From an uncultured Prevotella sp. (GTDB taxonomy: Bacteria > Bacteroidota > Bacteroidia > Bacteroidales > Bacteroidaceae): 34,037 nucleotides of DNA. Under the pieces are notes generated by a model, which searched no databases, was not told the origin of the DNA, and saw only the letters and a program-made list of their open reading frames with translations. The translations under genes and the position numbers were made by a program. Positions within the stretch are counted from its first letter, which is position 1. Each line of letters opens with the position of its first letter. The DNA lies in assembly GCA_900314195.1 (NCBI GenBank), contig OMUH01000022.1, positions 1-34,037 of the forward strand, written 5' to 3'. Positions 26,852 through 33,743 of the stretch are shown piece after piece.

Positions 26852-26869
26852 TTTTTTTTCTTATTTTTG
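26844..26869 (+). promoter_or_regulatory. Possible divergent promoter for the Y-family polymerase
   Basis: TTTG at 26844-26847 and TATTTTTG at 26862-26869 are 14 bases apart, shorter than the usual 19-21. The TTTG shares the palindrome AATTTGCAAATT (26842-26853) with the tRNA promoter on the other strand. The leader to 27008 would be about 130 bases. Confidence 0.3.
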
Positions 26870-27007
26870 CGTTTTTCTTAATGAATGTCCAAATATGTTA
26901 TATTTACAGTATGTAAAACTGGCGCATTCAGCTTTTAATGATTGTGCTCAGAGCAACGGACACGGCCTCTTTACATGTCACCTTGAAAAAATATAAAACA
27001 TTAGACT

Positions 27008-28510
27008 ATGTCTGAGAAAAATGACAGAACATATATAGCCATAGATTTGAAGAGCTTCTACAGCTCTGTTGAGTGTGCTGCGCGTGGTCTTGATCCGCTT
27101 ACAACGAATCTTGTCGTGGCCGACGTCAGCCGTACGGAGAAGACCATTTGTCTTGCTGTGTCGCCGTCATTGAAGGCTTACGGGCTCGGTGGCCGTGCGC
27201 GTCTGTTTGAGGTTGTCGAGAAGATGCGGCAGGTGAATGCCGCACGGCGCGCTGCCATCGGCGGGCGTCCGTTCACCGGAAAGTCTTTATCATCTCTTGA
27301 GCTGGCTGCCCATCCCGACTGGGAGGCCGACTATATTGCAGCCACGCCACGCATGGCCGAATATATACGTGTGAGCAGCGAAATATACGGTGTTTATCTG
27401 AAATACATCTCGCCTGATGACATGCATGTATATTCTATCGACGAGATTTTTGCCGACGTTACAGACTATCTGCGTTCTTACGGCATGACGGCGCATGAGC
27501 TGGCCATGACTATGATTCGTGACGTGCTGGCCACTACAGGCATAACGGCCACTGCCGGCATAGGCACCAATCTGTTTCTTGCCAAGGTGGCCATGGATGT
27601 TGTGGCCAAGCATCTGCCTGCCGACAGTGACGGCGTGCGCATAGCGTCCCTTGATGAGATGAGCTACCGCCGCACATTGTGGAACCACCGCCCGCTGACT
27701 GATTTCTGGCGCATGGGACGCGGCATAGCCGCGCGGCTTGCATTGATAGGCATAGACACTATGGGCGGCATAGCGCGGCAGTCAGTAAAGAACGAGGAGG
27801 TGCTGTACCGTCTTTTCGGCATCAACGCCGAGCTGATCATTGACCATGCATGGGGCTGGGAGCCGGCTACGATGGAATGCATAAAGGCTTACCGGCCGTC
27901 GAGCAACTCGCTTGGCAGCGGACAGGTGCTGCACTGTCCTTACACGGCAGCACAGGCGCGTGTGGCCGTTATGGAGATGGCCGACACGCTGGCCCTCGAA
28001 CTTGTCGACAGACACCTTGTTGGCTCGCAGGTGTCGCTGGCGGTGGGCTACGACCGTTCGAGCTTTAACGGCAGTCATGACATCCACGGTGCCGTGGCCA
28101 CTGACTGGTACGGGCGTGCGGTGCCCAAGCCCGCTCACGGCAGTGTGCGTCTGCCCGAGCCGACAGCGTCATCGCGGCTTATAACAGAGGCCGTGACGGC
28201 GGTGTTCGACCGTGTCGTCGACAGATCCCTGCTCGTCAGACGGCTCAACGTGACAATAGAAAATGTGATTGGCAGTGACCACACAGCTGCCGGCAAGCCT
28301 GTAGAGCTCGATCTCTTTGCCGACAATGCCGCCCTTGAGGCGGAGCGGAAGAAAGAAAAAGAAAATCTCGAACGTGAACAACGCCTGCAGACAGCATTGT
28401 TGAAAATAAAAAAAGAATTCGGCAAGAATGCCATTCTCAAAGGACTTAACTTTGCCGACGGAGCCACTCAGCGCGAACGCAACAACCAGATAGGAGGGCA
28501 CAAGGCATAA
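27008..28510 (+). CDS. Y-family DNA polymerase (UmuC/ImpB-like)
   Basis: Translesion polymerase of 500 residues. The first catalytic motif 'YIAIDLKSFYSSVE' has Asp13; the second, 'YSIDEIFADVT', has Asp145 and Glu146. 'TATAGIGTNLFLAKVAMD' and the helix-hairpin-helix-like 'LALIGIDTMGGIARQS' segments follow, then a little-finger domain ('VSLAVGYDRS'). The C-terminus is a charged helix with a 'KKEKENLEREQRLQ' stretch. The pattern fits the UmuC-like subfamily often found on mobile or accessory DNA in Firmicutes and Bacteroidetes, rather than chromosomal DinB. A small YolD-like gene starts 43 bases later, which is the usual partner arrangement. No SOS box was recognised. Confidence 0.88.
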   Translation: MSEKNDRTYIAIDLKSFYSSVECAARGLDPLTTNLVVADVSRTEKTICLAVSPSLKAYGLGGRARLFEVVEKMRQVNAARRAAIGGRPFTGKSLSSLELAAHPDWEADYIAATPRMAEYIRVSSEIYGVYLKYISPDDMHVYSIDEIFADVTDYLRSYGMTAHELAMTMIRDVLATTGITATAGIGTNLFLAKVAMDVVAKHLPADSDGVRIASLDEMSYRRTLWNHRPLTDFWRMGRGIAARLALIGIDTMGGIARQSVKNEEVLYRLFGINAELIIDHAWGWEPATMECIKAYRPSSNSLGSGQVLHCPYTAAQARVAVMEMADTLALELVDRHLVGSQVSLAVGYDRSSFNGSHDIHGAVATDWYGRAVPKPAHGSVRLPEPTASSRLITEAVTAVFDRVVDRSLLVRRLNVTIENVIGSDHTAAGKPVELDLFADNAALEAERKKEKENLEREQRLQTALLKIKKEFGKNAILKGLNFADGATQRERNNQIGGHKA

Positions 28511-28553
28511 AAACGCCTCAACGAGGTGAACACTTATAACCGTAAATTAATAT

Positions 28554-28832
28554 ATGAGTATAGATAATTCAAAGAAGCAAAATTCTGAACGTTCCTGTGG
28601 CAATGTTGCAGCCGGCGGCAAGGAGAATATTGCGGCGTCAGAATATGAAGACATTATCAACATGCCGCATCATGTATCAAAGAATCATCCGCAGATGAGC
28701 CTTATGCAGCGTGCTGCACAGTTTGCACCTTTCGCCGCTCTCTCAGGTTATGAGGAGGCAATCAGAAAAGCACAGCAGGAAATGGAAGAAAAGGTAAGAC
28801 GGCGTGATACGCCCGTGAGAGACGAACCGTAA
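28554..28832 (+). CDS. YolD-like partner protein
   Basis: Protein of 92 residues with a polar N-terminus and the motif 'YEDIINMPHHVSKNHPQMS' followed by 'RAAQFAPFAALSGYEEAI', a phrase I associate with small proteins encoded next to UmuC-like polymerases (YolD-like family). The C-terminus is a charged helix. The family has no firmly assigned biochemical role; modulation of the polymerase is inferred from the constant gene neighbourhood. An A-rich repeat array follows the stop codon by seven bases. Confidence 0.8.
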   Translation: MSIDNSKKQNSERSCGNVAAGGKENIAASEYEDIINMPHHVSKNHPQMSLMQRAAQFAPFAALSGYEEAIRKAQQEMEEKVRRRDTPVRDEP

Positions 28833-28839
28833 GGGAAAT

Positions 28840-28915
28840 TATGTGAATAAAAAATGTATGTGTGAAAAATGTATGTGAATAAAAGTATGTGCAAAAAAGT
28901 ATGTGAATAAAAATG
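28840..28915 (+). repeat. Degenerate tandem array, five 14-17 bp units
   Basis: Units beginning TATGTG and ending in A-rich sequence start at 28840, 28857, 28872, 28886 and 28900 (for example TATGTGAATAAAAG). As with the array at 4541, it starts just after a stop codon. Confidence 0.85.
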
Positions 28916-28935
28916 TGCATTCAAAAAGTGGAAGC

Positions 28936-28976
28936 GCAAAAAACAACAATGCTGTTGTCTCCCGACAGCAGCATTG
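28936..28976 (-). terminator. Minus-strand terminator of the small transcription unit
   Basis: On the minus strand CAATGCTGCTGTC (28976-28964), loop GGGA, GACAACAGCATTG (28959-28947) form a 13-bp stem with one G-U, followed by TTGTTTTTTG. No T run follows on the plus strand, so it is oriented for minus-strand transcripts. Confidence 0.8.
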
Positions 28977-29184
28977 CAATTATACTTACATAAAATAAAT
29001 TAACTCAAGTCTATCGACTCATCGCGAGCAGATGAAACCACCAAATGACCTCTCTCAAAAAGAGAGAGAATATATGCGAAAATTATTTGAATTCAATCTT
29101 AATAGCCGAAACAAACATTTTAATCTCCTTTTTATGCATTTTTACGCACTTTTAAGTTGATTTTACCGATTGTTTCTTATTTTC
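28941..29184 (-). ncRNA. Candidate small RNA / small-peptide transcript
   Basis: A -33/-7 promoter at 29221-29190 and a strong terminator at 28976-28936 bracket about 240 bases with no conventional gene. The expected start is near 29184. Inside are a tiny reading frame with a good ribosome-binding site (29083-29139), a CTCTCTC/GAGAGAG hairpin with a five-base loop (29050-29068), and a TCATC/GATGA hairpin further on. I cannot match it to tmRNA, 6S, SRP or RNase P RNA. It could be a regulatory RNA, a peptide mRNA, or both. Confidence 0.5.
29083..29139 (-). CDS. Tiny reading frame inside the candidate small RNA
   Basis: From the ATG at 29139 it encodes 18 residues (MHKKEIKMFVSAIKIEFK). An internal ATG at 29118 gives 11 residues and lies six bases after AAGGAG, an unusually good Shine-Dalgarno site for this genome. 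Translation is plausible for the shorter form. No homologue is recognised. Confidence 0.4.
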   Translation of the reverse strand: MHKKEIKMFVSAIKIEFK

Positions 29185-29189
29185 ACTTG

Positions 29190-29221
29190 CAAAGATATTT
29201 AATTATTTCTTTTAATGCAAA
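29190..29221 (-). promoter_or_regulatory. Promoter of the small transcription unit
   Basis: Minus-strand TTTG (29221-29218) and TATCTTTG (29197-29190) are separated by 20 bases, a full consensus Bacteroidetes promoter. The spacer from here to 29343 shows only A/T tracts and no clear terminator for the thiamine operon. Confidence 0.7.
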
Positions 29222-29343
29222 CGATTTAGCTTTTTTTTTTAAAAAAATGAACTTTTTTTCTTCCGTGTTTTTGGTGCACGCACACAGATGCTTAAAGGGT
29301 GTAAGTATGACGGTGTAAATAAAGCTTTTTTTATATGATTGTT

Positions 29344-30084
29344 TCACTGTGCATCGTTATCTTCTGACGGTTCTGTGCTTTTGGGCTTGTAGGTCAGATA
29401 CACAAGATAGCTTCCGTCTGCGCTGAATGTTGTTTCGTATCCTGTCGCCTCGTTGAGTGTTCCCTGCCACAGACTCTTGTAGGCATAGCTGTTCCATCTT
29501 AATCCGGTGCTTTCAAGGCGGCTGCATGTGATGTTGAAAATGCTTACCTGCTGCCGTGCAAACGTATTGAACACGGTGTTGCCTGTTGCCGGCACGAAAT
29601 ATCCGTAGTCTGTCAGCATTACCGGGTGCAGCCCGAAGTCGTTCATATATCTTGCCATCAGAGAAATATTTCCCAATGTATGGTCTTCACGTCGTCCGGT
29701 GCATCCGAGGTATGCTATGCTCAGCGTCTTGCCGCACGGTTTAATGTTGCTTATGGCATAGCGTGTGGCTTTTGTAAGGTCGTTGTCGTCCTGCTCGCTA
29801 ATGTGTATGTATCTGTCTTTCAGCTTCTCTTGCAGCTCATACGGCAGAGAGTCGCCGTCGCCAACAACGGCATATGGCGTGAAGCCGTGGCTGGCGAGGC
29901 TCACGGCAGCATTGTCGCAGCATATGATTTTTTTTGCATTGCGCAGTGCTGTCAGCGGTATGCCGGCAGTGGGAAAGTCGCCGTCAGCAAGTATCACGCA
30001 GTCAAAGGCTGAGCTGAAAGCAGTGTCAGTAACCGGATTGCCTGTGGTGTTCTGTGCTGTTGTGTCTTTGTCGAATTCTTTCAT
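29344..30084 (-). CDS. thiN: Thiamine pyrophosphokinase
   Basis: Enzyme of 246 residues that transfers pyrophosphate from ATP to thiamine, giving TPP. Motifs: 'VVGDGDSLP' (GDGD at 75-78), 'QDDNDLTKA' (98-106) and 'GCTGRREDHTLGN' (GRREDH at 130-135), all typical of the catalytic domain; the C-terminal beta domain binds thiamine. The ATG at 30084 overlaps the pnuT stop as ATGA; a longer frame from 30141 would overlap pnuT by 61 bases and is less likely. The last gene of the thiamine operon, it traps imported thiamine as TPP. Confidence 0.92.
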   Translation of the reverse strand: MKEFDKDTTAQNTTGNPVTDTAFSSAFDCVILADGDFPTAGIPLTALRNAKKIICCDNAAVSLASHGFTPYAVVGDGDSLPYELQEKLKDRYIHISEQDDNDLTKATRYAISNIKPCGKTLSIAYLGCTGRREDHTLGNISLMARYMNDFGLHPVMLTDYGYFVPATGNTVFNTFARQQVSIFNITCSRLESTGLRWNSYAYKSLWQGTLNEATGYETTFSADGSYLVYLTYKPKSTEPSEDNDAQ

Positions 30085-30692
30085 TCTGTTTGTTTTGTGT
30101 GTTCGTTGCCATCGGTTATCATCCTTTGCCATTTGAGCCATCCGGCCACAGCCATTACCGTGTATAGCGCATAGAGGCCTGCTGTGAACGGAATGCCCTT
30201 GTTGACGTATAGTGCCGACAGCTCAGCGTCAACAGCTATCCATATCCACCATTGCTCGGCATATTTCCTGGCCAGAGCCCACAGGCCTATTATGCTCAGT
30301 GCGTTGCCCCACGAGTCGAGCATGGGCACCTGCGAGTCTGTGAATGTTATCAGCACATACCATATCACAGCCCAGAGAACCAGAAACGCTGCCGTTGCAG
30401 GCAGTATAAGCCGTTTCGGAAAATGCGTTATTCCGCTGCCGTCGGTGCTGCTGTCGCTGCGTCCTTTGGCAAGCCATGCCGCCAGTCCGTATACAGCGGC
30501 AATGACATAGTAAACCTGCATGCCGAAATCAGCATACAGTCCGGCGTCGAGATATACGAAAATATAAATCACCGGCATGATAATGCCGGTGATCCATAGC
30601 CATACAGACGCCTTGTATTCCTGCCAGATGTAGACAAGTCCGGTAACGGTGCCGAGCATGTCGAGCCAGTGGGCGGAAATAAATTCTGTCAT
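30081..30692 (-). CDS. pnuT: PnuT thiamine transporter (PnuC family)
   Basis: Inner-membrane protein of 203 residues with about seven hydrophobic segments. Family-like features include 'WQEYKASVWLWITGIIM' near the start, 'DAGLYADFGMQVYYV', and a C-terminal 'WWIWIAVDAELSALYVNKG' segment. PnuC relatives take up vitamins by facilitated diffusion with metabolic trapping; the riboswitch and the adjacent thiN assign thiamine as substrate. It starts 50 bases after the TonB receptor gene and its stop overlaps the thiN start. Confidence 0.9.
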   Translation of the reverse strand: MTEFISAHWLDMLGTVTGLVYIWQEYKASVWLWITGIIMPVIYIFVYLDAGLYADFGMQVYYVIAAVYGLAAWLAKGRSDSSTDGSGITHFPKRLILPATAAFLVLWAVIWYVLITFTDSQVPMLDSWGNALSIIGLWALARKYAEQWWIWIAVDAELSALYVNKGIPFTAGLYALYTVMAVAGWLKWQRMITDGNEHTKQTE

Positions 30693-30742
30693 ATAATATC
30701 AGTCATTAATAATGTGTAGTATTATATAATTTGCTGTATTTA

Positions 30743-33121
30743 TCAGAATTTCAGTGTAATGTTTCCTATGCAGTGGAAGCCGGCCATCGGAATGAACCCA
30801 ATCTGATAGTAGCGGCTGTCGCTGTCTTTCATGCCTTCCTTGTTGTAGGCAGAGTAAACCCATCCTGACGCAGCATAGTGGCGGCTGAAGATATTGTCAA
30901 ACTCAGCGCCGAAGACAATCTCCTTGAGTCCGAGCACATGTTTGTCAAACTTCAGGGAGTAGCTTGCGTTGATGTCGGTCTGGCTGTAGCAGGGCAGCGC
31001 ACGGTCGTGGTTCTGTGTGTTGTCAAGATACTGCCGGCTGACGAAGTTCGTGTGCCACACGGCCTGGAAGCCCTTGTGGTGCAGCGTGAGGAAGCCGTTG
31101 AGGATTGTCGACGGCGAGAAGGCCAGCGTTGATCGGTCGTAGTGAATAGTCCTGACGCCTGATGCAGCATACCAGTCTTCTGCATATTCGGTGAAGTCTT
31201 TAATCTTGTTGCGGCTTAAGGCAGCGTTGCCCTCTACCTTGAGGAAGCTCAGCGGACTCCATCCGGCCTCTATCTCCACGCCCTCGCGGTATGAGCCCGG
31301 GATGTTGGTTGTCAGGTTCTCGCCAATGTCGCTCTGCTGTCCGGTCTGCACGAACTGGTTAGTGTAGTTCATGTAGTAGAAGTTCACACCGGCGTAGAAG
31401 TTTCTGCCGGTATACTGATATCCAGCCTCGATGTCCATAAGTCTTTCCGGCGACGGAGCAGGATAGCTGCCGTTGTCAGTAAAGTTGTTACGCTCCGGCT
31501 CGCGGTTGGCGTATGCTATTGAGGCGTATGCCTTGTGTCCGTCTTTCGCGAAGCTCAGTCCGGCTTTCGGGTTTACGAAGTTATAGCGCTCAAGAATGTT
31601 GAGGTTCTGGTTCACGTAGCCGTTGTCGGTAGAGTAGAACTTGTCGTTGCGGCCGCTGGTCTTGTATTCCACGAAACGGTACTGCAGGTCCATGAAAATG
31701 TTCCAGAACTGACTGAAGTTATAGTTTGCCTTTATGAAACCGCTGTAGTCGAACTTTGTGGCATCAGAGCTGTAATACTGATATTTCTTTCCACCCGGAC
31801 GGTAATAGGCATCCATCTCGCTGTTGGCGATGTAAGTCAGATAGCCGAAGTGGTTGGCGCGGAACTGCTGCAGGTTAAGTCCGCCGGTGACGTCCCATCC
31901 GTCGTTCTTGTAGTTGACGTTGTAAACGATGCCGTAGGTGTGCTGCGTCATACCCTTGTCGCGCACGAAGTCAGTGCGCTTTATGTTGTTGCCCTTGCTG
32001 TCGGCAAAGGTCAGTCCGAACTTGCTCAGCTTGTAGTTCGGGCGGAACTCCTTGTAGTATCCATAGCCGTAGGTGTAGTGCACGGCCAGGTTGTGGCTCC
32101 AGTGCTCGGTTGGTGTCCACTGTGCCGACAGTATGTTGTGGTTCTGATAGAAATTGTCTGTCGTGCGGTCCCAGAAAGACCCGTCGCGCATGGTGTATCG
32201 TGTTGCTGAATAGTTTCCTGCAGCGTCTTTCACGAAAGTCCGGTTGTCATCGTCGAAGTTGATGCTCTCAACGAGCGGGTTGTATTTTCCGAATCCGTGT
32301 TCAACCATGTCCTTGTAGGTGTGAATGCCTTCGCTCATCAGCGTGGCGTCGTCGTTGCCGGCCGTCACGCCGTTCCATGCCTGTCCGGTCTTCTCGAAGT
32401 TGCCGATGTTCTTATAGCTCACCTGGAACTTGTCGTCGAGCCAAGTCAGCGAGCCGTAGTATGATCCGGAGCGTCCGTCAGTGCCATGCAGATAGCCGTC
32501 TGTGGCCGTCTCATGATAGGCTCCGTCGAAAACAAGATGGTTCCACAGCAGTCCGGTAGAGAAGTTCGCACCTGCGTTGTATGTGTTGAACGAGCCGTAA
32601 GAGCCGGTCAGCTCCAGGCTCGGCGTCAGCGACGGCGCGATAGTCTTCAGGGCTATGCTTCCGCCGAAGGCACCGTCGCCGTTTGTCGACGTTCCTATTC
32701 CGCGCTGGATCTGCGCGCTCTGCAGCAGGGCAGAGTAGGAGTTCATGTTAGCCCAAAACACTGTCTGGTCTTCCGGCGAGTTTAGGGCTACGCCGTCGAG
32801 GGTTATGTTTATTCTCGAGCCGGCGGCGCCGCGTATGCGCATGTATGTCGTCCCGGTGCCGACGCCGTTCTCGCTCCATGCCAGCACGCCCGGCGTGTGT
32901 GAGAACAGGAACGGCAGCTCCTGGCCGGTCTTAGAGAAGGCTGACAGCTCTGTCTTGCCAACGTTGCTCACTGCGAACGGCGCGTTCTTGCCGGCACGCA
33001 CACTTTTAACTACTACTTCCTGAAGATTTCTGACCTGTGCGGTGTCAGGCATGTCTGGCGTCACTGCGCCCGCTCCCGTCACTGCCGTTGCGGCAGCCAT
33101 CATGAATACGAATCTTTTCAT
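30743..33121 (-). CDS. TonB-dependent outer-membrane receptor, probably for thiamine
   Basis: Receptor of 792 residues. A signal peptide (MKRFVFMMAAATAVTGAGA) is followed by a TonB-box-like and plug region: 'LQEVVVKSVRA', 'LPFLFSHTPGV', 'YMRIRGAAGSRINITLDGVALN' in part, and 'IQRGIGTSTNGDGAFGGSI'. A 22-stranded-type barrel rich in Tyr, Asn and aromatic residues occupies the rest and ends in Phe ('GNITLKF'). No carboxypeptidase-like N-terminal domain and no SusD partner is present, so it is not a SusC-type glycan system. Specificity for thiamine is inferred from the TPP riboswitch upstream and pnuT-thiN downstream, an arrangement known in Bacteroides. Confidence 0.92.
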   Translation of the reverse strand: MKRFVFMMAAATAVTGAGAVTPDMPDTAQVRNLQEVVVKSVRAGKNAPFAVSNVGKTELSAFSKTGQELPFLFSHTPGVLAWSENGVGTGTTYMRIRGAAGSRINITLDGVALNSPEDQTVFWANMNSYSALLQSAQIQRGIGTSTNGDGAFGGSIALKTIAPSLTPSLELTGSYGSFNTYNAGANFSTGLLWNHLVFDGAYHETATDGYLHGTDGRSGSYYGSLTWLDDKFQVSYKNIGNFEKTGQAWNGVTAGNDDATLMSEGIHTYKDMVEHGFGKYNPLVESINFDDDNRTFVKDAAGNYSATRYTMRDGSFWDRTTDNFYQNHNILSAQWTPTEHWSHNLAVHYTYGYGYYKEFRPNYKLSKFGLTFADSKGNNIKRTDFVRDKGMTQHTYGIVYNVNYKNDGWDVTGGLNLQQFRANHFGYLTYIANSEMDAYYRPGGKKYQYYSSDATKFDYSGFIKANYNFSQFWNIFMDLQYRFVEYKTSGRNDKFYSTDNGYVNQNLNILERYNFVNPKAGLSFAKDGHKAYASIAYANREPERNNFTDNGSYPAPSPERLMDIEAGYQYTGRNFYAGVNFYYMNYTNQFVQTGQQSDIGENLTTNIPGSYREGVEIEAGWSPLSFLKVEGNAALSRNKIKDFTEYAEDWYAASGVRTIHYDRSTLAFSPSTILNGFLTLHHKGFQAVWHTNFVSRQYLDNTQNHDRALPCYSQTDINASYSLKFDKHVLGLKEIVFGAEFDNIFSRHYAASGWVYSAYNKEGMKDSDSRYYQIGFIPMAGFHCIGNITLKF

Positions 33122-33307
33122 AAAGAAAAATGTTATCAGTTGTTATCTTGATTTCTTTTTATGCCTGCTGTTCAGAGTGTTTGGTGCAGCCATTTTAATG
33201 CCTGTCTGTGCAGTAAAAATAATTGCGTTGCAGGTTGAATGCAAGAACCTGTTGCCGGCTGAAAGAAGAGAAAGCTGCTGGCCGTGACGGCATCGGAAAA
33301 GATTTAA

Positions 33308-33388
33308 AAAAATCCCTAAACAGCATTGCCTGTTCGAGGTTGTCCGGGTATGGTCTCAGCATCCGCAACGGCGGCAGCACCCCATCTT
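33308..33388 (-). promoter_or_regulatory. TPP riboswitch (THI element)
   Basis: The minus strand carries the conserved aptamer: GGGGTGC (33383-33377), a CCGC/GCGG stem, CTGAGACCATACCC, then ACCTCGAACAGGCAATGC and TAGGGA ending at 33313. These are the thi-box sequences that bind thiamine pyrophosphate. The aptamer is directly followed by seven T. The receptor start lies 192 bases downstream, so control may be through termination at this tract or through a later, unseen platform. Confidence 0.93.
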
Positions 33389-33470
33389 GCTCATTATGAC
33401 AGTCTTGGCCAACACTCTCTATGCGTGCGACACATAACAGTCATGTTTAACAGCATGTTTTTTCTGTATG

Positions 33471-33501
33471 CAAAGATAACAACTTTGAGACTATCAAGCA
33501 A
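33471..33501 (-). promoter_or_regulatory. Promoter of the thiamine operon
   Basis: Minus-strand TATCTTTG (33478-33471) matches TAnnTTTG, with TTG (33501-33499) 20 bases upstream. Transcription would start near 33465, about 80 bases before the aptamer. Confidence 0.65.
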
Positions 33502-33651
33502 CAAACGTGCCGTATTTTTTATGTTTTACGGCATGAAAAAATATATATTGTGATTTGACAGTTGCAAAAGTACATTGCTGTCCGGTTTTCTTTTTAGAAT
33601 AATGAAGCAGACATTCATTTTTGATAGCAATACAGTAATCTGTAAAAAACG

Positions 33652-33720
33652 ACTTCCGCATTTTTTTGTTTTGAAGCATTGCAAAGATGACCTCGTAACA
33701 AAAAATGCGGAAGTTTTTTT
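33652..33720. terminator. Large hairpin, terminator-like on both strands
   Basis: ACTTCCGCATTTTTTTGTT (33652-33670) and AACAAAAAATGCGGAAGT (33697-33714) pair over 18 bases with one bulge and a 26-base loop. T runs follow on both sides (plus 33714-33720; minus beyond 33652), so it could end the minus-strand gene at 33742. The stretch 33502-33651 holds no gene; it contains a 7-bp TGCCGTA/TACGGCA stem. Confidence 0.7.
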
Positions 33721-33721
33721 C

Positions 33722-33743
33722 GAACATTACAAATGTAATGTTC
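33722..33743. repeat. Perfect 10-bp palindrome overlapping a stop codon
   Basis: GAACATTACA, two A, TGTAATGTTC. Its right end covers two bases of the stop codon of the minus-strand gene. No T run follows it on the minus strand, so it is more likely a protein-binding palindrome or repeat edge than a terminator. Confidence 0.75.

Noticed and set aside
31535-32209. Long frame (224 codons) antisense to the TonB receptor
   Set aside because: It mirrors a well-supported receptor gene; composition (Val- and Glu-rich) is typical of an antisense shadow.
33195-33380. 61-codon minus-strand frame over the TPP riboswitch
   Set aside because: It is the riboswitch sequence read as codons; the RNA element explains the conservation.
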